From the NCBI RefSeq assembly GCF_900239975.1, contig NZ_LS992154.1, forward strand, positions 310,001 to 374,000: DNA of 64,000 nucleotides, read 5' to 3'. The stretch's first letter is position 1, and each line of letters begins with the position of its first letter. Positions 6,995-15,454 of the stretch are shown here, in pieces. Under the pieces are notes generated by a model. The model did no database searches, was not told the origin of the DNA, and worked only from the letters and a program-made list of their open reading frames with translations. The position numbers were made by a program, and so were the translations under genes. Source of the stretch: Chlamydia poikilotherma (GTDB taxonomy: Bacteria > Chlamydiota > Chlamydiia > Chlamydiales > Chlamydiaceae).

Positions 6995-9830
6995 TTAGAA
7001 GCGGACTTTTCCACCAAGATCAAAGTTGTAGCTATATGCAGATCCACGAAGATCGAATCCACCGTGTCCAAATAACTCTACATGTTCTGAATAGGTAAAG
7101 TTATTAGCAGCACGAATTACAAAAGCATGCCGAGCTAAGTTGACGGCTTTTGTTTCCCAAGCAGCTCCTGTAACAACTAGAGAAGTTGCACAGTGGGGAT
7201 TATCCCTATAGACATCTGGAGAATAGGCAAGTGTAAGATCGAAAGTATCTTTGTTATTTGAAGATACATTTTCAAACTTCACTCCGATAGGTAAAGCTAA
7301 GTTCACAAGATGGTTATTTTCAAAAGAACGTCCTTCACTTGTAGGTTCTTGGAAACTCTCCTGCTCACCATAGATCATTTGTACCTTCATGAAAGGAACA
7401 AATTTCTCAAAGATGTAGGAATCAGGAAGCTCCATAGGGAAGCTTCCGCTAATCTCACCAGCAAAACAGTTAGTTCCCCAGCTACCTTTAACCTCTGGAT
7501 ATGTAAGAGGCTTAGGAGAATAATGCTTTGTGTAGCGTGTTTTCATATCATTTTCAGCATGGCTGTAGCTAAACACTACATTGAAAATCATGGGAATACT
7601 TTCAGGGAATTTTGCTAAGAATGAAGAGGGGAATTTCGAGCCTGCTTTAATAAAGTAGGCTTGAGGATGTAGCATATGAAAATGTTCAAAGAACAAGGAA
7701 CCCGCATACACATGCGTACGGTTTTTAGATACTACATAATCTTTATCATGATCAAATAGCTGACAAAAAGCTAAAGAAAATAGATCTTCGGTTGGTGTTT
7801 GTACGTTAGCACCTACAGCATAGCCAAAACCAACGTGACGATATTTCTTGCTTGTTGTTTTTTTTTTTCTGTGTAGGAAGTCTGTAATAGCAGCTCCCCA
7901 AAGACCACGTTCGTGTTCTAAACCTGTAGCGCTTATGCTCATTAACTGATGCAACGCGCGCATGTCCGTGAAAGCTCCCCATAATGTATTAGGAACTAGT
8001 TGAGCTTGACGTTCAGGGTTGGGAAGGTAACCTGTTTCTGTCCAGGTTAGAGTGGCTTTTTGTTCGTTAGTTCCTGCTCCTTGTTGCCAAGTTGTTGTCC
8101 AATTGCCCTGGTAACCATAGTGAGCTGAAGGCGTATAGGGAACAGCAGGGATAGCGGGTGCGGTTACAGGCGTACCTGTGGGACCCTCTAGTGTTATGGT
8201 ATTTGCAAAATTATGAGTTTTAGCAAATACGGGATATTCGTAACCGTTGCCATCTTCATCAACGAAGCTTACGGCATTAACTGTAAGAGCCTGACCGGTT
8301 GTTTGCGAATGGACTTTAGCGGTAGAGGAAGCAGTAACCCCCCCCCCCCCCAAAAGAGGCAACGTTGATGCTAAGATTTGGCAAGGTGATGGTTTCTCCA
8401 TCGGCGTTTGGGGTTTGTAGGGTGGTGCCTACATCCATAATGACAACAGAGCCGGCTGTTTGAGTGAAAGATTTTGCTTCTAAAGTGACGCCATCTTTAA
8501 GAATAAGAGAGCCAGAAGATAATGTGACAGGTTGTTTGAATGAGGATTTTAAGTTGTCCGCTATTGCTTTTTCTGTGGGAGAGAGAGTTTCTCCTGAGAA
8601 AACAATTTTTCCATTATAGTTAGTTAAATTCTCAGTTTTATTAATTTCTAGTCGTGTAGTTGTTTCTCCATTGTTGGCTATAGGATCATAGAAGAAAATG
8701 CCGAACCCATCTTTAGCGCTTAATTTTGTGAATTTACCATTTGTTCCGAGATCTATGGCATTTCTTTTTGTACTAGATCCTGTAGTGACTGCCGTATTGC
8801 CATCAAAGATGATGTCTCCCAAATTTGCTGTTAGGCTGCACTCACCGCTTGTGTCTAGATAAATAGCCCCGCCTTTTGGATCAGCAGCGCTAACAGAATT
8901 ATTTGTGAATATGGTTGTCCCACCAGAAGAGATAGTTAGTTTATCGGCACAAATAGCCCCGCCACTAGTCGTCGATGAATTTTCTGAGAAGACTAGCTGT
9001 TGGTTTCCTTCTAATTTTAGTTCAGGTGTAGTTCCACCATTTCTGCAATAGATAGCTCCCCCTGAAGAATCAGCGGTTCCTGTGGTTGTATTTTTTGAAA
9101 ATACGACTCTATTGTTATTAGAAATTGTGGTGGTTGAATTCGAATGAATAGCCCCGCCGTGTTTTGCAGAAGTATTCCCAGAAAAACTAACGATTCCTGA
9201 ATTGCCTTCAATAGAACTGGCTCCTGAGGCTTCTACTGCACCACCATTATCTGTAGATTTATTCTCTATAAAATTAGCGGTTCCAGAAGTTCCTTTTAAT
9301 GTGAGTCCTTTACAAGAAATTGCCCCACCAGCGGCTGAAGAACAATTCTTTTTAAATAGAATATTGAAGTCATTGTCAAAAGTTGTTGTTCCTGAGGATG
9401 TAATGGCTCCTTTTCCTGTTGTTTCTGGTGGACAGGATGAGCATGAAAACAATGAAAAACCTGAAATAGATAAGGTTTTGTCATTAGTACTAACATTAAT
9501 AGCCCCAGGCTTTGTTGTGTTGTTAATATTCTCAAAGCAAAGAGAGAACCCTTTACCTATAAATGCTAGGTCTCCTGCTGTTTGAGAAAAACAGCTATTT
9601 GTTAAAGCCGTTGGGGTGCCAGCATTAGCAATACATACGTCACCCTCGCACGTATAATTAGTGCCATCGGCGTGATTAGTTTCTTTAGGTGTAAATGTAT
9701 TATTTCCAGCAGTATTTCCATTAAAACTATCTGCTGAAGTTAATTTTTCTTCTGTTGCTTGAGCAAAACTCAGTGAGGTCGAGGCAATTAACCCCGAAGA
9801 TATTAAGAACCAGTAGACTGGGTATTTCAT
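6995..9830 (-). CDS. Polymorphic outer membrane protein, G-type, frameshifted OFF at a G14 tract
   Basis: The upstream frame (8316-9830) starts MKYPVYWFLISSGLIASTS, has a signal peptide and passenger repeats (GGAISC, GGAVEAS, GGAIHS, GGAIYC, GGAICA, FFYDPIANNG) and reaches a run of 14 G on the coding strand. There it enters a wrong frame and stops 7 codons later (GYCFLYR). The downstream frame (from 8401 to 6995) carries the middle domain (HYGYQGNWTTTW) and the whole barrel, ending YNFDLGGKVRF. The span is 2836 nt, one more than a multiple of three, so loss of one G (13) restores a 944-residue protein. In the present state only a barrel-less passenger would be made and nothing would anchor in the outer membrane. 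This is a classic slipped-strand phase-variation layout. Sequencing error in the run is the alternative. Confidence 0.9.
7858..7868 (-). repeat. A11 homopolymer inside pmp barrel coding sequence
   Basis: The plus strand has 11 T, giving A11 on the coding strand and encoding the three lysines of HRKKKTT early in the barrel domain. It is the longest A/T run inside a coding region that I noticed and is a second possible slippage site in the same gene as the G14 tract. Confidence 0.7.
8338..8351 (-). repeat. G14 phase-variation tract (coding strand), out of frame
   Basis: The plus strand reads 14 consecutive C between GCAGTAA and AAAAGAGGC. In frame, the protein would read VASF-GGGG-VTASS, which needs 13 or 16 G. 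With 14 the frame closes at a TAA within 25 nt. It sits at the passenger/middle-domain border, the same place as the tracts in two paralogues. Confidence 0.93.
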
Positions 9831-9860
9831 ATTTCATGCTCTGGGTGATTTGAGATAGTC

Positions 9861-9891
9861 TAAAACGATCACAAAAACATTTAAAAGTCAA
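9861..9891 (-). promoter_or_regulatory. Conserved 31-nt upstream element, probable sigma66 promoter
   Basis: On the minus strand it begins TTGACTTTTAA and ends TGATCGTTTTA, 30 nt before the ATG at 9830. The same element, same length and same spacing, precedes three other pmp genes. TTGACT matches the -35 consensus at five of six positions; the -10 is poor. Confidence 0.5.
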
Positions 9892-9917
9892 GAGGAGCGC
9901 AAGGGCATTCGAAGAGG

Positions 9918-9940
9918 CCCTGTCCCGGAATGGGACAGGG
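9918..9940 (-). terminator. GC-rich hairpin after pmp
   Basis: Arms CCCTGTCCC (9918-9926) and GGGACAGGG (9932-9940), 5-nt loop, 14 nt past the stop at 9954. Similar CCCTG(C/T)CC stems follow the next three pmp genes. Confidence 0.6.
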
Positions 9941-9953
9941 GAGGTGGATAAAA

Positions 9954-12479
9954 TTAGAACTGGATCTTAGATCCGAGATCTACGTTGTAGGTTCGAGAAG
10001 AGCCTCTGAGTTCGAAACTGAACTGACTGAAGATTTCAAAGTTAGAAGATAGGGAAAGATGATTTCCTGCTCTTACAATGAAAGCTTGTCTTGCTAAGTT
10101 TGTTGCCTTAGTTAACCAAACAGCTGTGGTAGGGCTAACTAACAGAGAGGTTGTACAATCGGGGTTGCTTCTTACAAGATCCGGAGCATAAGCCAAAGTT
10201 AAGTTGTAAGAAGCATTATCATTGTCAGAAAATCTCTCAAACTTCACGCCGATAGGCATAGAGAGGTTTGTGAGATTACTACTCTCAAAGTATCTTCCTT
10301 CAGTGCTGCTATTTTCTTTAAAATCTTCTTGGTGAGCATGAACCAATTGGAATTTTAAGAATGGTGAGTACATATCAAATAAGGAAGAGTATTGAGATTC
10401 AATAGGCACAGTAGCTCCGAGTTCTACTCCAAAACAATCGTTATCCCAATCACCCTTTATTTCTGAGTATGTTGTTTTTGGAGGAGCATAACGTTGAGTC
10501 ATGTTAGTCTTCATATCGTTAGACGTATGACTATAAGTTAACTGTGCATTGAGTACTAACGGAGCTTGAGCGCCGATAGTATTTTCTAGAAGTCTATCCC
10601 AAGCGCTCCAGAATAAAGAGTGCTGATAGTAGATAGAGCCTGCGTAGATGTTAGAAGAGTTTTTTGCAACAAGGTAATCCTTGTCTTTACCAAAGAGTTG
10701 GCAGAAAGCGGCACTAAAGATGTCTTCTGAAGGCGTTTTTGCAAATGCTCCTAGAACATATCCCGCGCTATTGTGACGGAATTTCCGTTTTGTTTCTGTT
10801 CCACTTTTATGTAAGAAGTTAGCCAGTCCTGATACCCAGAGGCCTCTTTGATAATCAGCACTATTAGCACTAACGTCCATGAGGTTTTGCATAGCCCGCA
10901 CATCAGATAATGATCCCCATAATGTATTAGGGACTAAAGGTCCTTGACGTTCAGGATTGGGGTTATAGCCGGTTTGTTTCCAATCAAATGTTGCTGTTTG
11001 GATGGCATCACTATTAGATTTTGCCCATGTTACAGTCCAATTTCCTTGATATCCATAGTGGGTAGGAGGAACATAGTTAGTTAGATTGGTTGTTGGAGCT
11101 GTGATTGTGCTAGTAGTAGTTTTTGCTTCTATAGTTGTAAATGGTTTGGTTGTAGAAAAAATAGGATATTCGTAGCCATTGCCGCTAGAGTCTATTAAAT
11201 TAACCTCGGTGATGGAAATAGTTTTGTTTGCTGTCGTTGTTTCAACTATAGCTGGATTAGAGGACCCCCCCCCCCCCAATGAGGCAATGTTAACCTCTAA
11301 ATTGGTGAGTGCTATAGTTTCAGTAGATGCTTTTAGAGCAGTTCCTGCATCCATAACGATAGTTCCGCCAGTCTGAGTCACTTTATTTGCTGTAACAGTA
11401 ACCCCCTCTTTGAGTATTAAAGAACCGGAACCTAACTTTATAGCTTGCTTGAATGAGGATTTAAGATTGTCTGGTATAGCTTGTTCTTCGGGTGTTAATT
11501 TCTCTCCGGAGAAGACAATTTGACCTGAGTAAGTTGTAGTTCCCTCAGTTTTATTCAGTTCAATTTCGTCAGTAGTTCCTGCGTCAGCAATAGGATCATA
11601 GAAGTAAATACCGAAACCCTCTTTAGCTCTCAGTTGTGTAAATTTACCTGCTGCACCTAAATTTATTGCATTTCTTTTTGTTGCGGGAGAGGCCCCAGTC
11701 GTTATTATTGTGTTGCCTTTGAAAATAATATCTCCAAGATTAGCTGTTAAGCTGCATTCCCCGTTTGTATCATGTAGACAAATAGCTCCACCCTTTGGAG
11801 AGGCATTAGTTACGGAGTTATTGGAAAATAATGTGAGACCACCTGAATTTATAGTTAGCTTATTAGTATAGATTGCTCCACCGCTAGTTGTTGCAGTATT
11901 ATCTGAGAAAATTAATTGAGAATTTCCTTCAAATTTTAATAGAGCTGTATTACCTGTATTTGTACATGAAATCGCTCCGCCACTAGCTGTTGAGTAATTT
12001 TTATTAAATACTACGCTTGCATTGTTGCTAAGTGTAGCATTTCCGCCAGCTTTAATAGCTCCTGTTCCAGTTGTACCTGGAGGACAGAATGAGCATGAAA
12101 ACAATGAAAAACCTGAAATAGATAAGGTTTTGTCATTACTACCAACATTAATAGCACCAGGATTTGTTCCAGCATTAATGTTGTCAAAACAAAGAGAATG
12201 ACCGTTTCCTGTAAAAGTTAAGTTTCCCTGACTGTCAGAGAAACAGCTGCTTGTTAGCGGTGTTGTTTTTCCAGCATAAGCAATGCTCACATCTCCATTG
12301 CAGCTATAGATAACTCCATTAGTATCTGCTGTAGATTTTGGACTAAACTCTGCGTTTGCAGTATTTCCATTATAGCTATCAGAGGGGCCTAATGTTGCTT
12401 GCGTGGGTTGAGCGAAGCTCAATGAGGTCGAAGCAATTAACCCCGAAGATATTAAAAACCAATAGACTGGGTGTTTCAT
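9954..12479 (-). CDS. Polymorphic outer membrane protein, G-type, phase-variable and in frame (841 aa)
   Basis: Intact Pmp autotransporter. The signal peptide is MKHPVYWFLISSGLIASTS...SFA|QP. Passenger repeats include GGAISC, GGAIYTN, GGAICLH and FFxN-type motifs, a cysteine pair in FSCSFCPP, and FYDPIADAG. A run of 13 G on the coding strand encodes SLGGGG before the middle domain, in frame. HYGYQGNWTVTW and LVPNTLWG (about residue 515) introduce the barrel, which ends TYNVDLGSKIQF. Because the tract is homopolymeric, single-base slippage would turn the gene off. It shares long identical DNA stretches with the pmp at 15455-18061. By position and sequence it belongs to the subgroup that I recall in C. 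abortus as the 90-kDa POMP antigens; that link is from memory. Confidence 0.94.
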   Translation of the reverse strand: MKHPVYWFLISSGLIASTSLSFAQPTQATLGPSDSYNGNTANAEFSPKSTADTNGVIYSCNGDVSIAYAGKTTPLTSSCFSDSQGNLTFTGNGHSLCFDNINAGTNPGAINVGSNDKTLSISGFSLFSCSFCPPGTTGTGAIKAGGNATLSNNASVVFNKNYSTASGGAISCTNTGNTALLKFEGNSQLIFSDNTATTSGGAIYTNKLTINSGGLTLFSNNSVTNASPKGGAICLHDTNGECSLTANLGDIIFKGNTIITTGASPATKRNAINLGAAGKFTQLRAKEGFGIYFYDPIADAGTTDEIELNKTEGTTTYSGQIVFSGEKLTPEEQAIPDNLKSSFKQAIKLGSGSLILKEGVTVTANKVTQTGGTIVMDAGTALKASTETIALTNLEVNIASLGGGGSSNPAIVETTTANKTISITEVNLIDSSGNGYEYPIFSTTKPFTTIEAKTTTSTITAPTTNLTNYVPPTHYGYQGNWTVTWAKSNSDAIQTATFDWKQTGYNPNPERQGPLVPNTLWGSLSDVRAMQNLMDVSANSADYQRGLWVSGLANFLHKSGTETKRKFRHNSAGYVLGAFAKTPSEDIFSAAFCQLFGKDKDYLVAKNSSNIYAGSIYYQHSLFWSAWDRLLENTIGAQAPLVLNAQLTYSHTSNDMKTNMTQRYAPPKTTYSEIKGDWDNDCFGVELGATVPIESQYSSLFDMYSPFLKFQLVHAHQEDFKENSSTEGRYFESSNLTNLSMPIGVKFERFSDNDNASYNLTLAYAPDLVRSNPDCTTSLLVSPTTAVWLTKATNLARQAFIVRAGNHLSLSSNFEIFSQFSFELRGSSRTYNVDLGSKIQF
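11265..11277 (-). repeat. G13 phase-variation tract, in frame
   Basis: Thirteen C on the plus strand between GAGGA and AATGAGGC. Coding-strand reading is TT-G13-TCC, giving Leu-Gly4-Ser, in frame when the count is 13 (or 10, 16). Confidence 0.93.
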
Positions 12480-12510
12480 ATTTTTATGCTCTGGGTGATT
12501 TGAGATTTCT

Positions 12511-12541
12511 TAAAACGATCACAAAAATAATTAAAAGTCAA
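12511..12541 (-). promoter_or_regulatory. Conserved 31-nt upstream element, copy 2
   Basis: Same element as at 9861-9891 (TTGACTTTTAA ... TGATCGTTTTA on the minus strand), 31 nt before the ATG at 12479. The intervening leader is also nearly the same as in the gene at 9830 (CACCCAGAGCAT). Confidence 0.5.
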
Positions 12542-12568
12542 TAGAATTACAGAGAATATTTGGATAAA

Positions 12569-12590
12569 CCCTGCCCCACAAAGGGCAGGG
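12569..12590 (-). terminator. GC-rich hairpin after pmp
   Basis: Arms CCCTGCCC (12569-12576) and GGGCAGGG (12583-12590), 6-nt loop, 14 nt past the stop at 12604. Confidence 0.6.
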
Positions 12591-12603
12591 GAGATGAAAG
12601 GAA

Positions 12604-15333
12604 TCAGAACCTGATCTTAGATCCGAGATCTACATTGTAGGTTCGGGAAGAGTCTCTGAGCTCAAAACTAAATTGGCTGAATATTTCGAAATTCTTGCTC
12701 AAGGACTTATAATTTCCTGCTCTTACAACGAAAGCTTGTCTTGCTAAGTTTGTTGCTGTTGTTGTCCAAATAGCTCCAGTAGGGTTGGATAGAAGAGAGA
12801 TTGTACAATTAGGATTACTTCTGACAATATCAGGAACATAGGTAAGTGTTAGATTGTAAGAAGAATGATTATTTTTAGCAGATTTTTCATACCGTATTCC
12901 TATAGGCAGGGAGAGGTTTGTCAGATGACTATTTTCAAAATGTCTTCCTCTATCATTGTTGCGTTCTTTAAAGTCCTCTTGATGAGCATATACAAATTGA
13001 ACTTTCATAAACGGAGCATATGTATCAAAGAAAGCGTAGCTTAATTCGATAGGTGCTGTAGCTCCGAGCTCTACTGCAATACAGTCATTTTTCCAATCGC
13101 CTTTAACTTGTGAATAAATAGTATCTTCAGGAGGAACAGTTCCAGGAGCATTTGTTTTTATCTCATTGGAAGAGTGACTATAGGTTAGTTGAGCATCAAG
13201 AACTAAGGGTACTTGTAGACCTAAAGCTCTGGTTAATAATCTCTCCCAAGCAGCAAGGGATGAGGTATGCTGATAGTAGATAGATCCTGTGTAGATATTA
13301 GCAGTATTTTTTGAGACGAGATAATCCTTATCTCGACCAAATAGCTGACCAAATGCAGCACTAAATATATCTCCCGAAGCCGTTTGATTAAATACTCCCA
13401 AGAGGTATCCAGCACTATCGTGGCGGAATCTAAGTTTTGTTGCAGTACCACTTTTATGTAGGAAGTTAGCTAATCCTGCTACCCAGAAGCCCCTAGGATA
13501 GTTGGCACCATTTGCATTAACTTCGATAAGGTTTTGAATTGCTCTTACATCTGAAAAAGCTCCCCATAATGTATTAGGAACTAAAGTTCCTCGACGTTCA
13601 GGAGAGGCAACGTAACCAGTTTTATTCCAAATTAATGTTGCGGTTTTTGTCACACCGGTTCCTGTCCAGGTCACTGTCCAGTTGCCTTGATAACCATAGT
13701 GAGCTGGTGGAACATAATTAGTCAGATTTTCTGCAGGAATATCAGGAGTGCTAGCTGTAGCTGCAGTGACTTCTATACCAGTGAAGGGTTTATCTGTGGC
13801 AAGTATGGGGTAGTCGTAACCATTACCATTATCATCAACAAAGCCGACAGAATTGATGACAACTTTTTTACCAGTTGTTGTTGCTGTAATTTTAGCAGGA
13901 GTAGCCACGCCACCATTGCCTAATGAAGCAACATTTATATAAAGATTCGTAAGGGTTATATTGTCTCCGTCTGCAGATGGTGTTTGTAATGTAGTACCCA
14001 AATCCATGATAACAGAGGAGCCTGTTGTTTGTGTGAAGGATTTAGCTTCTAAAGTTACCCCATTTTTTAGAATCAATGAACCAGAATTTAAAGATGTTTC
14101 CTGAATAAGTGTAGACTTAAGATTATTGGCGACTTTTCTTTCTTCGTCTGTTAGCTTTTCTCCAGAGAAGACAATTCTTCCGGTATAGATTGCATTCCCA
14201 TCTGCTTGATTAATAGTTAATTTGGTTGTTTGCGTCCCTGATGACGTCACAGGATCATAAAAGAAAATGCCAAAGCCATCTTTAGCTCTTAGTTGAGTGA
14301 ATTTCCCACCGCTACCAAGATCTATGGAATTTCTAGCAGGCGTTTGATTTGTTACTATTGTATTCCCAATAAAGGTAATATCACCAAGATTTGCGGTTAG
14401 ACTGCATTCCCCATGAGTGTCTTTTAGACAAATAGCCCCACCTTTGGGTGATGAGTTATGGATAACATAATTATTAGCAAATAAAGTAGGTCCACCAGAA
14501 GTAATGGTTAACTTATCAGCATAAATAGCTCCGCCATTGTTTCCTGTTTTGTTTCCTGAGAATATGAGCTTTTTATTATTTTCCAATTTTAATTCTGCAT
14601 TATTATTCGTTGCATCAGTGCAATCAATAGCTCCCCCTGAAACAGTACTTCCTGAATTATTATTTTTTGAAAAAATTATATTATTATTATTGGAAATAGT
14701 AGTAGCTCCTGTTGTGTAAAGAGCTCCACCATTTTTTGTGGATTGATTGTCTATAAAATTAGCAGTTCCAGTGACGCCTGTTAACGAGAAGGTTTTACAA
14801 TTGATTGCCCCACCCTCGTCTTTGGATTGATTTTTTTTGAATAGAACATTGGCAGTATTTTCAAACTTTACTGCTCCTGCAGATTTAATAGCTCCTGCTG
14901 CTTGTGCAGCTGACCCTGGTGATGGTGGGCAGTAGGAACATGAGAATAAAGAAAATCCTGAAATAAGGAGCGTTTTGTCGGCTGTACTTACTTCAATAGC
15001 AGCAGGTTTTGGATTTCCGGTATCAGGGCTAATATTCTCAAAGCACAATTTACACCAACTACCTAAAAATGTCAGATCGCCAGTTGCTTCGGTAAAACAA
15101 CTAGTTGTTAGAGGAGTTCCTTTTCCTGCATAAGCAATAGAAATGTCTCCAATACACCTGTAAATAGTTCCCGCACTATTGTTTGTGGACCATGGTATGA
15201 ATGTCGCATTCGTACCATTGTTTCCATTGAAACTATTTTCTGACGTTAAGATTTCTTCTGCTGCTAAGGAAAAGCATAAAGAGGTTGAGGCTATCAACAC
15301 AGAGGATAAGAACCAACAAACTGGATGTTTCAT
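12604..15333 (-). CDS. Polymorphic outer membrane protein, G-type, no slippage tract (909 aa)
   Basis: Intact Pmp. The signal peptide is MKHPVCWFLSSVLIASTSLCFS. The passenger is longer than in its neighbours because of extra repeat units: GGAINC, GGALYTT, GGAIDC, GGAIYADK, GGAICLK. It has FSLFSCSYCPP, FFYDPVTSSG, the middle-domain motif HYGYQGNWTVTW, LVPNTLWG (about residue 584) and a barrel ending TYNVDLGSKIRF. At the position where three paralogues have a G homopolymer it reads SLGNGGVATP, encoded without any long G run, so expression should be constitutive with respect to slippage. It carries the same 31-nt upstream element as its neighbours. Function is as for the family: surface-exposed autotransporter, probable adhesin and immune target. 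Confidence 0.94.
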   Translation of the reverse strand: MKHPVCWFLSSVLIASTSLCFSLAAEEILTSENSFNGNNGTNATFIPWSTNNSAGTIYRCIGDISIAYAGKGTPLTTSCFTEATGDLTFLGSWCKLCFENISPDTGNPKPAAIEVSTADKTLLISGFSLFSCSYCPPSPGSAAQAAGAIKSAGAVKFENTANVLFKKNQSKDEGGAINCKTFSLTGVTGTANFIDNQSTKNGGALYTTGATTISNNNNIIFSKNNNSGSTVSGGAIDCTDATNNNAELKLENNKKLIFSGNKTGNNGGAIYADKLTITSGGPTLFANNYVIHNSSPKGGAICLKDTHGECSLTANLGDITFIGNTIVTNQTPARNSIDLGSGGKFTQLRAKDGFGIFFYDPVTSSGTQTTKLTINQADGNAIYTGRIVFSGEKLTDEERKVANNLKSTLIQETSLNSGSLILKNGVTLEAKSFTQTTGSSVIMDLGTTLQTPSADGDNITLTNLYINVASLGNGGVATPAKITATTTGKKVVINSVGFVDDNGNGYDYPILATDKPFTGIEVTAATASTPDIPAENLTNYVPPAHYGYQGNWTVTWTGTGVTKTATLIWNKTGYVASPERRGTLVPNTLWGAFSDVRAIQNLIEVNANGANYPRGFWVAGLANFLHKSGTATKLRFRHDSAGYLLGVFNQTASGDIFSAAFGQLFGRDKDYLVSKNTANIYTGSIYYQHTSSLAAWERLLTRALGLQVPLVLDAQLTYSHSSNEIKTNAPGTVPPEDTIYSQVKGDWKNDCIAVELGATAPIELSYAFFDTYAPFMKVQFVYAHQEDFKERNNDRGRHFENSHLTNLSLPIGIRYEKSAKNNHSSYNLTLTYVPDIVRSNPNCTISLLSNPTGAIWTTTATNLARQAFVVRAGNYKSLSKNFEIFSQFSFELRDSSRTYNVDLGSKIRF

Positions 15334-15364
15334 ATTTTTAGATCATAGATAGATTTAGATAGAC

Positions 15365-15395
15365 TAAAACCATCATAAAAAAATTTAAAAGTCAA
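15365..15395 (-). promoter_or_regulatory. Conserved 31-nt upstream element, copy 3
   Basis: TTGACTTTTAA ... TGATGGTTTTA on the minus strand, 31 nt before the ATG at 15333. One of the most diverged copies (GATGG instead of GATCG), and the leader after it also differs. Confidence 0.45.
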
Positions 15396-15417
15396 TGATA
15401 TTGAACGGGTTGGTAGG

Positions 15418-15440
15418 CCCTGCCCCGTGGTGGGGCAGGG
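15418..15440 (-). terminator. GC-rich hairpin after pmp
   Basis: Arms CCCTGCCCC (15418-15426) and GGGGCAGGG (15432-15440), 5-nt loop, 15 nt past the stop at 15455. Confidence 0.6.
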
Positions 15441-15454
15441 GAGGTGGAGGTGAG

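Noticed and set aside
9202-9585. Long plus-strand frame opposite a pmp gene (127 codons), and similar ones across the cluster
   Set aside because: These mirror the codon bias of the Gly/Ser/Thr-rich Pmp repeats on the other strand; none has Pmp-independent protein features.
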